A stretch of 64,000 nucleotides of DNA. It comes from JBGQOJ01 sp052119585. GTDB taxonomy: Bacteria > Pseudomonadota > Alphaproteobacteria > Rhodobacterales > Rhodobacteraceae. Made by a program: the position numbers and the translations under genes. The stretch's first letter is position 1; every line of letters begins with the position of its first letter. Below, in pieces: positions 1-6,760 of this stretch. Under the pieces are notes generated by a model. That model had not been told where the DNA came from. It saw only the letters and a list, made by a program, of their open reading frames with translations, and did not search any database. Where the stretch lies: NCBI RefSeq assembly GCF_052119585.1, contig NZ_JBGQOJ010000004.1, forward strand, positions 150,971 to 214,970. Reading direction: 5' to 3'.

Positions 1-639
1 CAGCTCCACCCATTTCCGGTGTTGCGGAAAATCCAGTTGCAACTGGATCTGCTGGCGGCTGGCCACCCGCCCCTGAAAGCTGTCAGAGCGCTCGAGTATC
101 CGCGACATCAGCCCAAGGTCGCGGTCCGACAAGGGATGCCAGAACTCTCGGTCGACAACGTAATGCGACAGGTCGGCGCTGAGCCGCATGTCGGGGATCC
201 GCTCCAGCAGTTGCAGCGTTGTGTAAAGGTCGTTGGTGATGCAGTTGCGATGCGTTTCGAACTGGATCGGCACGCCGACCTCCTGCGACATCTCCAGCCA
301 GCGGCGGATCACCGGCTCCATCTCGTCCAGAGTGATCGGCATCACCTGTCCGATCACATCGACAAAGGGCGCGCCAAAGTCTTTGGCCAGCTCAAGGGTG
401 TCGCGGAACCCCTCGACCGATTTCGGAAATGCCACGATCAGCGGCGTTAGCCCGTAGGCCTCCAGATAGGGGCGCACCTTATGCGCCGCATCGACATCGG
501 CGGCCCCCAGATCAATCGCCAGCCCGTCGAAACCGGCCTCTGCCACCATCTCGCACACTCTCGCATAGGAAAGCAGTTCACCGGTCTGGTCGTGTGGCTG
601 CATCGCCCAAAGCGAGGTATAGGTTTTCAATCGGCGCAT
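1..639 (-). CDS. Sugar phosphate isomerase/epimerase family protein (partial, C-terminus off the window)
   Basis: Reading leftwards from an ATG at 639, the frame stays open for 213 codons to the window edge, so only the N-terminal part is present. It begins MRRLKTYTSLWAMQ and has the alternating beta/alpha pattern of a xylose-isomerase-like TIM barrel. Segments such as IQFETHRNC (about residue 125) and LSADLSHYVVDRE (about 155) carry the acidic and histidine residues that bind divalent metal in this family. AAGGAGAC lies just upstream of the ATG. The substrate cannot be told. It is divergent from the malyl-CoA lyase gene with a 146-bp gap. Confidence 0.75.
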   Translation of the reverse strand, partial: MRRLKTYTSLWAMQPHDQTGELLSYARVCEMVAEAGFDGLAIDLGAADVDAAHKVRPYLEAYGLTPLIVAFPKSVEGFRDTLELAKDFGAPFVDVIGQVMPITLDEMEPVIRRWLEMSQEVGVPIQFETHRNCITNDLYTTLQLLERIPDMRLSADLSHYVVDREFWHPLSDRDLGLMSRILERSDSFQGRVASRQQIQLQLDFPQHRKWVEL

Positions 640-677
640 GACGGGTCTCCTTTCGGAAAAGCCTAGCCACTGCTGCG

Positions 678-731
678 TTGCGGCGCAATTATGCTGCAAA
701 CGCAAATCATCCCTTGAAGTTGGTTGCGCAA
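678..731. promoter_or_regulatory. Paired TTGC/GCAA dyads upstream of malyl-CoA lyase
   Basis: TTGC-GGC-GCAA at 678-688 is a perfect dyad and TTGCGCAA at 724-731 is a perfect palindrome, both 55-110 bp before the lyase start. Between them lies CTGCAAACGCAAAT. Similar TTTGCAAA-type sites are known for short-chain acyl-CoA regulators (PccR/RamB family) in related bacteria. That assignment is inference. Confidence 0.35.
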
Positions 732-785
732 TATTCTACCGAAAGACCAAGCAAAAACGAAATATCGTTACCGAAAGGCCTTGAT

Positions 786-1742
786 ATGAGCTTCCGCATC
801 CAGCCAACCGCCCCGGCCCGTCCGAACCGTTGCCAGCTTTTCGGCCCCGGCTCTCGTCCTGCGATCTTTGAAAAGATGGCAGGCAGCGCGGCGGATGTGA
901 TCAACCTTGATCTGGAAGACTCTGTTGCGCCATCCGACAAGGACAGCGCCCGCGCCAATGTCATCAAGGCGACGCACGAGATCGACTGGGGCAACAAATA
1001 CCTGTCGGTGCGGATCAACGGCCTTGATACGCCCTACTGGTATCGCGATGTTGTGGACCTGCTGGAACAGGCCAGCGACCGGCTTGACCAGATCATGATC
1101 CCCAAGGTGGGCTGCGCTGCCGACGTCTATGCGGTTGACGCGCTGGTCACCGCGATCGAGCGTGCCCATGGCCGCGCCAAGCCGATCACCTTCGAGGTGA
1201 TCATCGAATCTGCCGCCGGTATCGCCCATGTCGAGGAGATCGCGGCCTCCAGCCCGCGCCTGCAAGCGATGAGCCTTGGCGCTGCCGATTTCGCGGCGTC
1301 GATGGGAATGCAGACCACCGGCATCGGCGGCACGCAGGAAAATTATTACATGATGCAAGACGGCGCTAAATACTGGTCCGATCCGTGGCATTGGGCGCAA
1401 ACTGCGATTGTTGCCGCCTGCCGCACCCACGGGGTTCTGCCCGTCGATGGCCCATTCGGAGATTTCAGCGACGACGAAGGGTTCCGCGCGCAGGCGCGTC
1501 GCTCTGCCACGCTGGGTATGGTCGGAAAATGGGCGATCCACCCCAAACAGATCGTCCTGTCGAATGAGGTTTTTACCCCGTCGGACGCCCAAGTGCTGGA
1601 GGCCCGCGAAATTCTGGCCGCGATGGAAACCGCAAAGGCCAACGGCGAGGGGGCGACCGTCTATAAGGGCCGTCTGGTTGATATCGCATCTATCAAACAG
1701 GCCGAAGGGATCGTCCGGCAATTCGAGATGATGCAAGGGTAA
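786..1742 (+). CDS. mcl1: L-malyl-CoA/beta-methylmalyl-CoA lyase
   Basis: A 318-residue HpcH/HpaI-CitE superfamily aldolase, the length of Rhodobacter Mcl1. It reversibly splits L-malyl-CoA to acetyl-CoA and glyoxylate, and beta-methylmalyl-CoA to propionyl-CoA and glyoxylate, in the ethylmalonyl-CoA pathway of C2 assimilation. Visible family features are LFGPGSRPAIFEKMAGSAAD near the N-terminus, the metal-binding INLDLEDSV acidic strand, FEVIIESAAGI (catalytic Glu), and GKWAIHPKQI near the C-terminus that contacts CoA. The frame is open further upstream, but the conserved MSFRIQP start at 786 fits the family. It is monocistronic here, with candidate operator dyads upstream. Confidence 0.9.
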   Translation: MSFRIQPTAPARPNRCQLFGPGSRPAIFEKMAGSAADVINLDLEDSVAPSDKDSARANVIKATHEIDWGNKYLSVRINGLDTPYWYRDVVDLLEQASDRLDQIMIPKVGCAADVYAVDALVTAIERAHGRAKPITFEVIIESAAGIAHVEEIAASSPRLQAMSLGAADFAASMGMQTTGIGGTQENYYMMQDGAKYWSDPWHWAQTAIVAACRTHGVLPVDGPFGDFSDDEGFRAQARRSATLGMVGKWAIHPKQIVLSNEVFTPSDAQVLEAREILAAMETAKANGEGATVYKGRLVDIASIKQAEGIVRQFEMMQG

Positions 1743-1787
1743 GGCCCACCAGAGCCAGCGAAACATCCCGTTTGCGCGACGCAAGAC

Positions 1788-1815
1788 TGATCGCGCAGAC
1801 CACCGCCCGAAAAGA
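1788..1815 (+). promoter_or_regulatory. Candidate ECF (RpoE-like) sigma promoter
   Basis: TGATC at 1788-1792 is followed after exactly 18 bases by AAAGA at 1811-1815. The alphaproteobacterial RpoE/ChrR consensus is TGATCC-N18-TAAGA, so the match is partial. It lies about 100 bp before the DUF7282 gene and would give a long leader containing the inverted repeat at 1845-1907. Confidence 0.2.
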
Positions 1816-1844
1816 AATCCAAAAAAAATCGCATCGGCGTGAAA

Positions 1845-1907
1845 CTTATGTATCGCGGCATCCGTATGTTCCTGTGATGCCTCAAAAACGGGGCACAGAT
1901 ACATAAG
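1845..1907. repeat. 10-bp inverted repeat CTTATGTATC / GATACATAAG in the 5' region of the DUF7282 gene
   Basis: CTTATGTATC at 1845-1854 is the exact reverse complement of GATACATAAG at 1898-1907, separated by 43 bases. The right arm ends two bases before the GGAG ribosome-binding site of the next gene. It could be a dimeric regulator site or an RNA hairpin that covers the ribosome-binding site. Confidence 0.5.
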
Positions 1908-1917
1908 GGAGCATTCA

Positions 1918-2331
1918 ATGCGCAAATTCATTCTATCCGCTGGCCTCACTCTGATGGCAACCTCCGCATTCGCGGCAGGTCACGGGATGTCACCCGCCGT
2001 AGAGGCAATGGACCAATCCGCAGAAAACGGCATTGTCAGCGCCGATAAAATCGTCGCAGCCGAGAATGGCTGGATGGTCGTTCATCGCACCGACGCCGCA
2101 ATGAAACCCGGCCCGGTTCTTGGCTATGCCCCGCTGCGCATGGGTGAAAACATGGACGTTGCGGCGATCCTGACAGACGACGTGAAAGCCGGCGACATGC
2201 TGATGCTGATGATCCATTCCGAGGCCGGCGGCACGCAAAAAGGTGTGTTCGAATACACATTGGGTGCCAAGGAAGACGGCCCGATCCGTATCGACGACAA
2301 ACTGGTCATGGCGATGATCACGGTCAAGTAA
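1918..2331 (+). CDS. Secreted DUF7282 domain protein
   Basis: A 137-residue protein with a clear Sec signal peptide (MRKFILSAGLTLMATSAFAAG, cleaved after AFA near residue 19). The mature part has the short all-beta DUF7282 pattern: VSADKIVAAENGWMVVHR, then PGPVLGYAPL, then VKAGDMLMLMIHSEAG and a final LVMAMITVK strand. It is probably periplasmic. The function is unknown. It is preceded by AGGGAG, an inverted repeat and a weak ECF promoter candidate, and followed by a strong hairpin terminator, so it is probably a single-gene unit. Confidence 0.75.
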   Translation: MRKFILSAGLTLMATSAFAAGHGMSPAVEAMDQSAENGIVSADKIVAAENGWMVVHRTDAAMKPGPVLGYAPLRMGENMDVAAILTDDVKAGDMLMLMIHSEAGGTQKGVFEYTLGAKEDGPIRIDDKLVMAMITVK

Positions 2332-2372
2332 AGTCAGTCGCACAGACTTATTGCGTTCATAACGAGTGTATG

Positions 2373-2410
2373 GCGCCCATGCCGGATTTCCGGTGTGGGC
2401 GCGGTTTATT
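2373..2410 (+). terminator. Rho-independent terminator after the DUF7282 gene
   Basis: GCGCCCATGCCGGA pairs with TCCGGTGTGGGCGC (two G-T wobbles) around a very short loop. It is followed by GGTTTATTA. It lies 42 bp after the DUF7282 stop. Confidence 0.65.
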
Positions 2411-2504
2411 ACACGGCTTCGTTTGGCTGATCGGTGCCGCTTCTGATTGCAAATCCATGCGTCCCGTTTCATATACAAGGAATTGAACCCGCTTGGAGTG
2501 GAAC

Positions 2505-3467
2505 ATGACCAACTATCTTGAGTTCGAAAAACCGCTGGCCGAAATCGAAGGCAAAGCCGAAGAGCTGCGGGCGCTCGCGCGCAAGAACCAAGAGATGGAC
2601 GTCGAGAAAGCGGCAGCAGCGCTGGACAAAAAGGCCGGCGACATGCTGCGCGATATCTACAAAGACCTGTCGCCTTGGCGCAAATGTCAGGTGGCCCGCC
2701 ACCCGGACCGCCCCCATTGCAAAGACTACATCGAGGCGCTGTTCACAGAATATACGCCCCTTGCGGGGGACCGGAACTTTGCCGACGATCACGCGATCAT
2801 GGGGGGTCTTGCCCGTCTGAACGGTCAGCCCGTCATGGTGATCGGCCACGAAAAAGGCAACGATACAAAGACACGGATCGAGCGTAATTTCGGCATGGCC
2901 CGCCCCGAAGGCTATCGCAAGGCGATCCGCCTGATGGATCTGGCCCACCGGTTCGGCATTCCTGTCGTGACACTTGTCGACACCCCCGGCGCCTACCCCG
3001 GAAAGGGTGCAGAGGAACGTGGCCAGTCAGAGGCGATTGCCCGCGCAACCGAGAAGTGCCTGCAAATCGGCGTGCCTTTGGTTGCCGTGATCATCGGCGA
3101 AGGCGGATCAGGTGGCGCGGTTGCGTTTGCCACCGCCAACCGCATCGCAATGCTGGAACATTCGGTCTATTCGGTCATTTCGCCAGAGGGCTGCGCGTCG
3201 ATCCTGTGGAAAGACGCCGAGAAGATGCGCGAAGCGGCCGAAGCGCTGCGATTGACCGCACAGGATCTGACCAAACTGGGCGTGATCGACAAGATCATCC
3301 CGGAACCTGTCGGCGGCGCACAGCGGCACCGAAAAGAGACGATCACAGCGGTTGGCAAGGCAATCGAGGCCATGTTGAAAGACCTGTCGGGCAAGAAACC
3401 CGATGCGCTGATCAAAGATCGCCGTCAAAAGTTCCTGGATATGGGCACGAAAGTGCTGGCTGCGTAA
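2505..3467 (+). CDS. accA: Acetyl-CoA carboxylase carboxyltransferase subunit alpha
   Basis: 320 residues, the usual AccA length. It forms the carboxyltransferase with AccD and moves the carboxyl group from biotin to acetyl-CoA to give malonyl-CoA for fatty acid synthesis. Visible AccA motifs are MTNYLEFEKPLAEIE at the start, PEGYRKAIRLM, FVDTPGA-type sequence (VTLVDTPGAYPG), EEGQSEAIA-like ERGQSEAIARA, and the oxyanion region IGEGGSGGAVA. The frame also allows a TTG at 2493, but the ATG at 2505 matches the family. It converges on plsC with an 18-bp gap. Confidence 0.97.
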   Translation: MTNYLEFEKPLAEIEGKAEELRALARKNQEMDVEKAAAALDKKAGDMLRDIYKDLSPWRKCQVARHPDRPHCKDYIEALFTEYTPLAGDRNFADDHAIMGGLARLNGQPVMVIGHEKGNDTKTRIERNFGMARPEGYRKAIRLMDLAHRFGIPVVTLVDTPGAYPGKGAEERGQSEAIARATEKCLQIGVPLVAVIIGEGGSGGAVAFATANRIAMLEHSVYSVISPEGCASILWKDAEKMREAAEALRLTAQDLTKLGVIDKIIPEPVGGAQRHRKETITAVGKAIEAMLKDLSGKKPDALIKDRRQKFLDMGTKVLAA

Positions 3468-3484
3468 CGCAATCGGCTTGGGGG

Positions 3485-4219
3485 CTATCCTTTAACGACA
3501 AACCCCGCCTCTGCCATCAAGGCATTGGATCGCGCCTCTACCAATGCTTCCAACTTGGTCATAAAGGCGGCTTTCGGCATTCCCGCAGGGATGCGCGGCA
3601 GAAATTCCACCACAGCGATCCCCGGCCTGCGGTAGATGCCGTGGCGCGGCCAGAAGACCCCGACATTGGTCGCGACCGGAACGCAGTCGCGATTCATCTG
3701 TTCGTACAGGACGCCGGTTCCCGCCTTATAGGGCTTTTTTGCCCCCGGCGCGACGCGCGTTCCCTGAGAGTAGATGATCAATTGACCCGGAGAAAGATTG
3801 CCCTTCTCGACATCGGTAACCATCTTTTGAATGGCCAGCCCGCGCTTGCCACGGTTCACCGGAACGCATCCGATCCGTCTGGCGTATTGACCCAGGATCG
3901 GCGCGTAAAGCAGTTCTTGTTTCATGATGAACTTGCCACGGGGCACGGCCCCGAAGATCATGATGATATCAAGGAAAGACTGGTGTTTGGCGGCGATCAG
4001 AACTTCGTCTTCGGGTGGGGTTCCGCGCACCTCTGTGCGCAGGTTGATCATCCAGCCCGCGCTCCAGCAGACCCAGCGACAATAGGCGTGGCAGGCGGCA
4101 AAGGCCCCGTCGCGTGATGCGATGGCCCAGGGCAGATAGGCGATGGCGATGACCGGCATCGCCACATACATCGCGATTATGAAAAGGGCCGAGCGGACCC
4201 ATTGGATAGCATACCCCAT
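3485..4219 (-). CDS. plsC: 1-acyl-sn-glycerol-3-phosphate acyltransferase
   Basis: 244 residues from MGYAIQWVRSALF. It acylates lysophosphatidic acid to phosphatidic acid at the inner membrane. The N-terminal hydrophobic stretch (about residues 8-35) is followed by the catalytic HX4D motif as KHQSFLD (block I), PRGKFIMKQEL (block II) and a GxRxxxG-type QGTRVAPGA segment (block III). Its ATG shares one base with the ftsX stop (TGATG), so it is translationally coupled as the last gene of ftsE-ftsX-plsC. Confidence 0.92.
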   Translation of the reverse strand: MGYAIQWVRSALFIIAMYVAMPVIAIAYLPWAIASRDGAFAACHAYCRWVCWSAGWMINLRTEVRGTPPEDEVLIAAKHQSFLDIIMIFGAVPRGKFIMKQELLYAPILGQYARRIGCVPVNRGKRGLAIQKMVTDVEKGNLSPGQLIIYSQGTRVAPGAKKPYKAGTGVLYEQMNRDCVPVATNVGVFWPRHGIYRRPGIAVVEFLPRIPAGMPKAAFMTKLEALVEARSNALMAEAGFVVKG

Positions 4220-5124
4220 CAAGCAAGCTCCTTCAGCATACGCAGGGCCGCAGCACGCGTGGCCCAAAAGGCAACAACCGCAGCCATCGGCGGAATGACC
4301 AGCGGCCAAAGCCAGTGAGCGCCCTGAAACCCGAGACCTGTCAAAAAGCTGCCCGCGCTTTGCGCCGACGGCAGCAGTGACACCGCCAGCAGCCCCGCCA
4401 GCGTTCCAATGGCGGCCCCCGTCAGTGTGCGCAGCGTAAAGCGCCGCACAAAGGCCCGCGCGATGTAGATGTCGCGCGCGCCGACCAGCCGCAGCACCCG
4501 GATCACGCGGGCATTGGCGGACAACGCCGCATTGGCCGCCAGCATGATCATTGCGCCGGTCGCCAGCCCGATCAGGCCAATCGACAACAGCCCCAGCAGG
4601 CGCAGACGCCCCGCCGCACGGATCAGGGGTTCGCGCCAGCGGGTGTGGTCGTCCAGCACGGCACCGGGCACCTCTGCGGCAAGTCGCAGGCGCAGGCCGT
4701 CGGCGTCATACCCGTCGCCCTGTTCGATCACTTCGATCAACTGCGGGATCGGCAATGCATCAAGCGGCAGATCAGGCCCGAACCACGGCTCTAGCAGTTT
4801 GCGTTGTTCCTCTTCGGTCAGGGCACGCGCGCCCGCGATCCCCGGGGTGGTTTCCAGCACCGCGATCGCCGCGCTGGTCTGCGCCGCCATCTGGTCCTGC
4901 GGGGCGGAGATACGCAGGGTCGATGTCTGCGCAAGCTCCGATGCCCAGCGATCTGCCAGGCGTCCCGTCGCAAGGGACAACGCCAAAGCGAAAACCGTCA
5001 AAAACGCCATTGCGCCCGCCGTGAACAACGTCAGCCAGGCGGTATACCCCGTGGGCGGGACAACGCGGTCGGCTTGATGATCCCCCGCCAGAAAATCGGC
5101 AATCGCTGCAAAAACAGGTTTCAA
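4219..5124 (-). CDS. ftsX: Cell division protein FtsX (ABC permease)
   Basis: 301 residues with the FtsX layout. There is a cytoplasmic N-terminus, a first membrane span (about residues 30-52), a large periplasmic loop (LRISAPQDQMAAQTSAAIAV... to about 165) and three C-terminal spans with the permease coupling region (VRRFTLRTLTG). With FtsE it activates peptidoglycan hydrolases at the septum. It overlaps the ftsE end by four bases, and its own stop overlaps plsC. Confidence 0.88.
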   Translation of the reverse strand: MKPVFAAIADFLAGDHQADRVVPPTGYTAWLTLFTAGAMAFLTVFALALSLATGRLADRWASELAQTSTLRISAPQDQMAAQTSAAIAVLETTPGIAGARALTEEEQRKLLEPWFGPDLPLDALPIPQLIEVIEQGDGYDADGLRLRLAAEVPGAVLDDHTRWREPLIRAAGRLRLLGLLSIGLIGLATGAMIMLAANAALSANARVIRVLRLVGARDIYIARAFVRRFTLRTLTGAAIGTLAGLLAVSLLPSAQSAGSFLTGLGFQGAHWLWPLVIPPMAAVVAFWATRAAALRMLKELA

Positions 5125-5798
5125 AGATCGGACCCCGCAAGCTGTAGCCGACGGTTCTTTATCCGCAGCACCCGCGCGTTCAACTGTGCCTTGGCGGTGC
5201 GGATCAGCGTCAGGTCGTGGGTCGCCACGACAATCGTCTTGCCCATCTTGTTCAGCTCCACCAGCAGCGTCAGCAGCCGCAGCGACATTTCCCAGTCGAT
5301 GTTGCCTGTCGGCTCATCCGCAAGGATGATGTCGGGCGACATGATCAGGGCACGGGCAAGGGCGGCGCGTTGCCGCTCTCCGCCCGACAGTTGCGGCGGC
5401 AGCGCGTTCTTGTGCCGGGTCAACCCGACCCACGTCAAAAGCTGGATCAGGTTTTCGGCCTCGGCGCTTGGGTCACGTCCGGCAACCGTCAGCGGCAGCG
5501 CCACGTTTTCGGCAAGCGGCAGGTGGTCCAGAAATTCGCAATCCTGATGCACAACACCGATGCGCCGCCGGTTGCGGGCAATATCGTCGCGGTCCATCGT
5601 GCGGGTGTCCTGACCGAAAACCTGCACATCCCCGGACGTGGCGAACAACCCCATGTAACACAGTTTCAGGAACGTGGACTTGCCTGACCCCGACGGCCCC
5701 GTCAGAAAATGAAACGAACCGGGTGCCAGTTTCAACGAAATATCGGACAGAAGCTCCCCCCCGCCATAGCTATAGGCCACGTTCTGAAGCTCGATCAC
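5121..5798 (-). CDS. ftsE: Cell division ATP-binding protein FtsE
   Basis: 225 residues if started at the GTG at 5798, which has AGGAGA eight bases upstream. An upstream ATG at 5825 would add nine unlikely residues. It carries Walker A GPSGSGKST, the ABC signature LSGGERQRAALARAL, Walker B ILADEPTGN and switch His (VVATHDL). It is the ATPase partner of FtsX. It is the first gene of the operon and divergent from the zinc-ribbon gene. Confidence 0.92.
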   Translation of the reverse strand: MIELQNVAYSYGGGELLSDISLKLAPGSFHFLTGPSGSGKSTFLKLCYMGLFATSGDVQVFGQDTRTMDRDDIARNRRRIGVVHQDCEFLDHLPLAENVALPLTVAGRDPSAEAENLIQLLTWVGLTRHKNALPPQLSGGERQRAALARALIMSPDIILADEPTGNIDWEMSLRLLTLLVELNKMGKTIVVATHDLTLIRTAKAQLNARVLRIKNRRLQLAGSDL

Positions 5799-5844
5799 GA
5801 CGGTTTCTCCTATACCCTGCCCCACTTTTGACGGAGGAAGGACG

Positions 5845-5985
5845 ATGTTTCAATCACGCATGCGAGCAATTGTTTGGATATTCGCCATGTGCTTGATAGA
5901 ACAAGCATTAACAAGGTGGTATAACCACCCAAACACTAGCAATCGGGACAGGGGGCGAAATGCGGCTGATTTGCCCAAATTGTGA
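5845..5985 (+). CDS. Possible 46-codon leader ORF with a strong ribosome-binding site
   Basis: CGGAGGAAGGACG directly precedes an ATG at 5845. The frame runs 46 codons (MFQSRMRAIVWIFAMCLIEQ...) and ends at 5985, overlapping the start of the zinc-ribbon gene in another frame. It is hydrophobic early and basic late. There is no family match I recognise. It may be a leader peptide or a chance ORF in the 161-bp divergent region. Confidence 0.2.
   Translation: MFQSRMRAIVWIFAMCLIEQALTRWYNHPNTSNRDRGRNAADLPKL
5890..5929. repeat. Two short perfect palindromes in the ftsE/zinc-ribbon divergent region
   Basis: TGCTTG-ATAGAA-CAAGCA spans 5890-5907 and GGTGGT-ATA-ACCACC spans 5915-5929, eight bases apart. 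They lie 30-70 bp before the zinc-ribbon start, where an operator would be expected. Confidence 0.4.
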
Positions 5986-6760
5986 TGCGCAGTATGAAGT
6001 CGGGGATGGTGTCATTCCCGATGAAGGTCGGGATGTGCAATGTTCGAATTGCGGACAGACATGGTTCCAGCGGTCCGCGCGCATGGATGCAGAGCTTGCA
6101 GAAGAGCTTGACGTCAGCGCCGAAACCAAAGACTGGGCTGCCCCCGACGCCGGTGCAAGCACAGAAATCCCGATGGAAATCGATTACGACGAGGACGAAG
6201 AGCCCGCCCCGACCCCCGTAGCCGCCCCGCCCCGCCGCGCATTGGACGAAAGCGTGCTTGGCGTTCTGCGCGAAGAGGCAGAACTGGAAACACGTGCCCG
6301 CCGCACCCATACGGCAGAGCCGCTGGAAACCCAGCCCGATCTGGGTCTGGAAGACACCGACAAGGGCGTCGGTTCCGGGCAGGCCACGACCAGAGAGCGT
6401 ATGGCGAAAATGCGGGGGATCGAAGATGATGAACCCGTCGTGCCAACGCGCCGCGATCTTTTACCGGATATTGAGGAAATAAATTCGACCCTCCGGGCAA
6501 CGTCGGATCGCAAAGGCGCATCTGCCGCCAAAGACGCGGATGTAGATGCCGGTTCCAGATCCGGGTTCCGCTTGGGATTCGGGTTGATGACGATGTTGAC
6601 CGCGATCTTGATGGGGCTTTACGCCTATGCCCCCCGGGTCATCGAGGTTGTGCCCGCGTCAGAGCCGGTGATGGTCGAGTTTGTCGAAAAGGTGAACGTC
6701 GCCCGACGCTGGCTGGACCAGACCGTGCAGAACACCGTCGGCGGCATCAACGGCGGCTGA
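5960..6760 (+). CDS. Zinc-ribbon (MJ0042-type) membrane-anchored protein
   Basis: 266 residues. The N-terminus carries the MJ0042-type ribbon: ICPNCDAQYEV followed by VQCSNCGQTWFQ, two CxxC pairs that bind zinc. A long acidic, proline-rich and low-complexity linker follows (about residues 40-190). There is one membrane span near residues 210-230 (LGFGLMTMLTAILMGLYAY) and a short outer tail. This layout is widespread in alphaproteobacteria. The function is not established. It ends one base before the convergent TIGR02302 gene stop. Confidence 0.75.
   Translation: MRLICPNCDAQYEVGDGVIPDEGRDVQCSNCGQTWFQRSARMDAELAEELDVSAETKDWAAPDAGASTEIPMEIDYDEDEEPAPTPVAAPPRRALDESVLGVLREEAELETRARRTHTAEPLETQPDLGLEDTDKGVGSGQATTRERMAKMRGIEDDEPVVPTRRDLLPDIEEINSTLRATSDRKGASAAKDADVDAGSRSGFRLGFGLMTMLTAILMGLYAYAPRVIEVVPASEPVMVEFVEKVNVARRWLDQTVQNTVGGINGG

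Noticed and set aside
768..1949. A 393-codon minus-strand open frame opposite malyl-CoA lyase
   Set aside because: It is the shadow of a clear gene, with no ribosome-binding site and no family signature.
3056..4117. A 353-codon plus-strand open frame spanning the end of accA and plsC
   Set aside because: The first half is a frame-shifted copy of accA codons and the second half is antisense to plsC. Neither part resembles a protein family.
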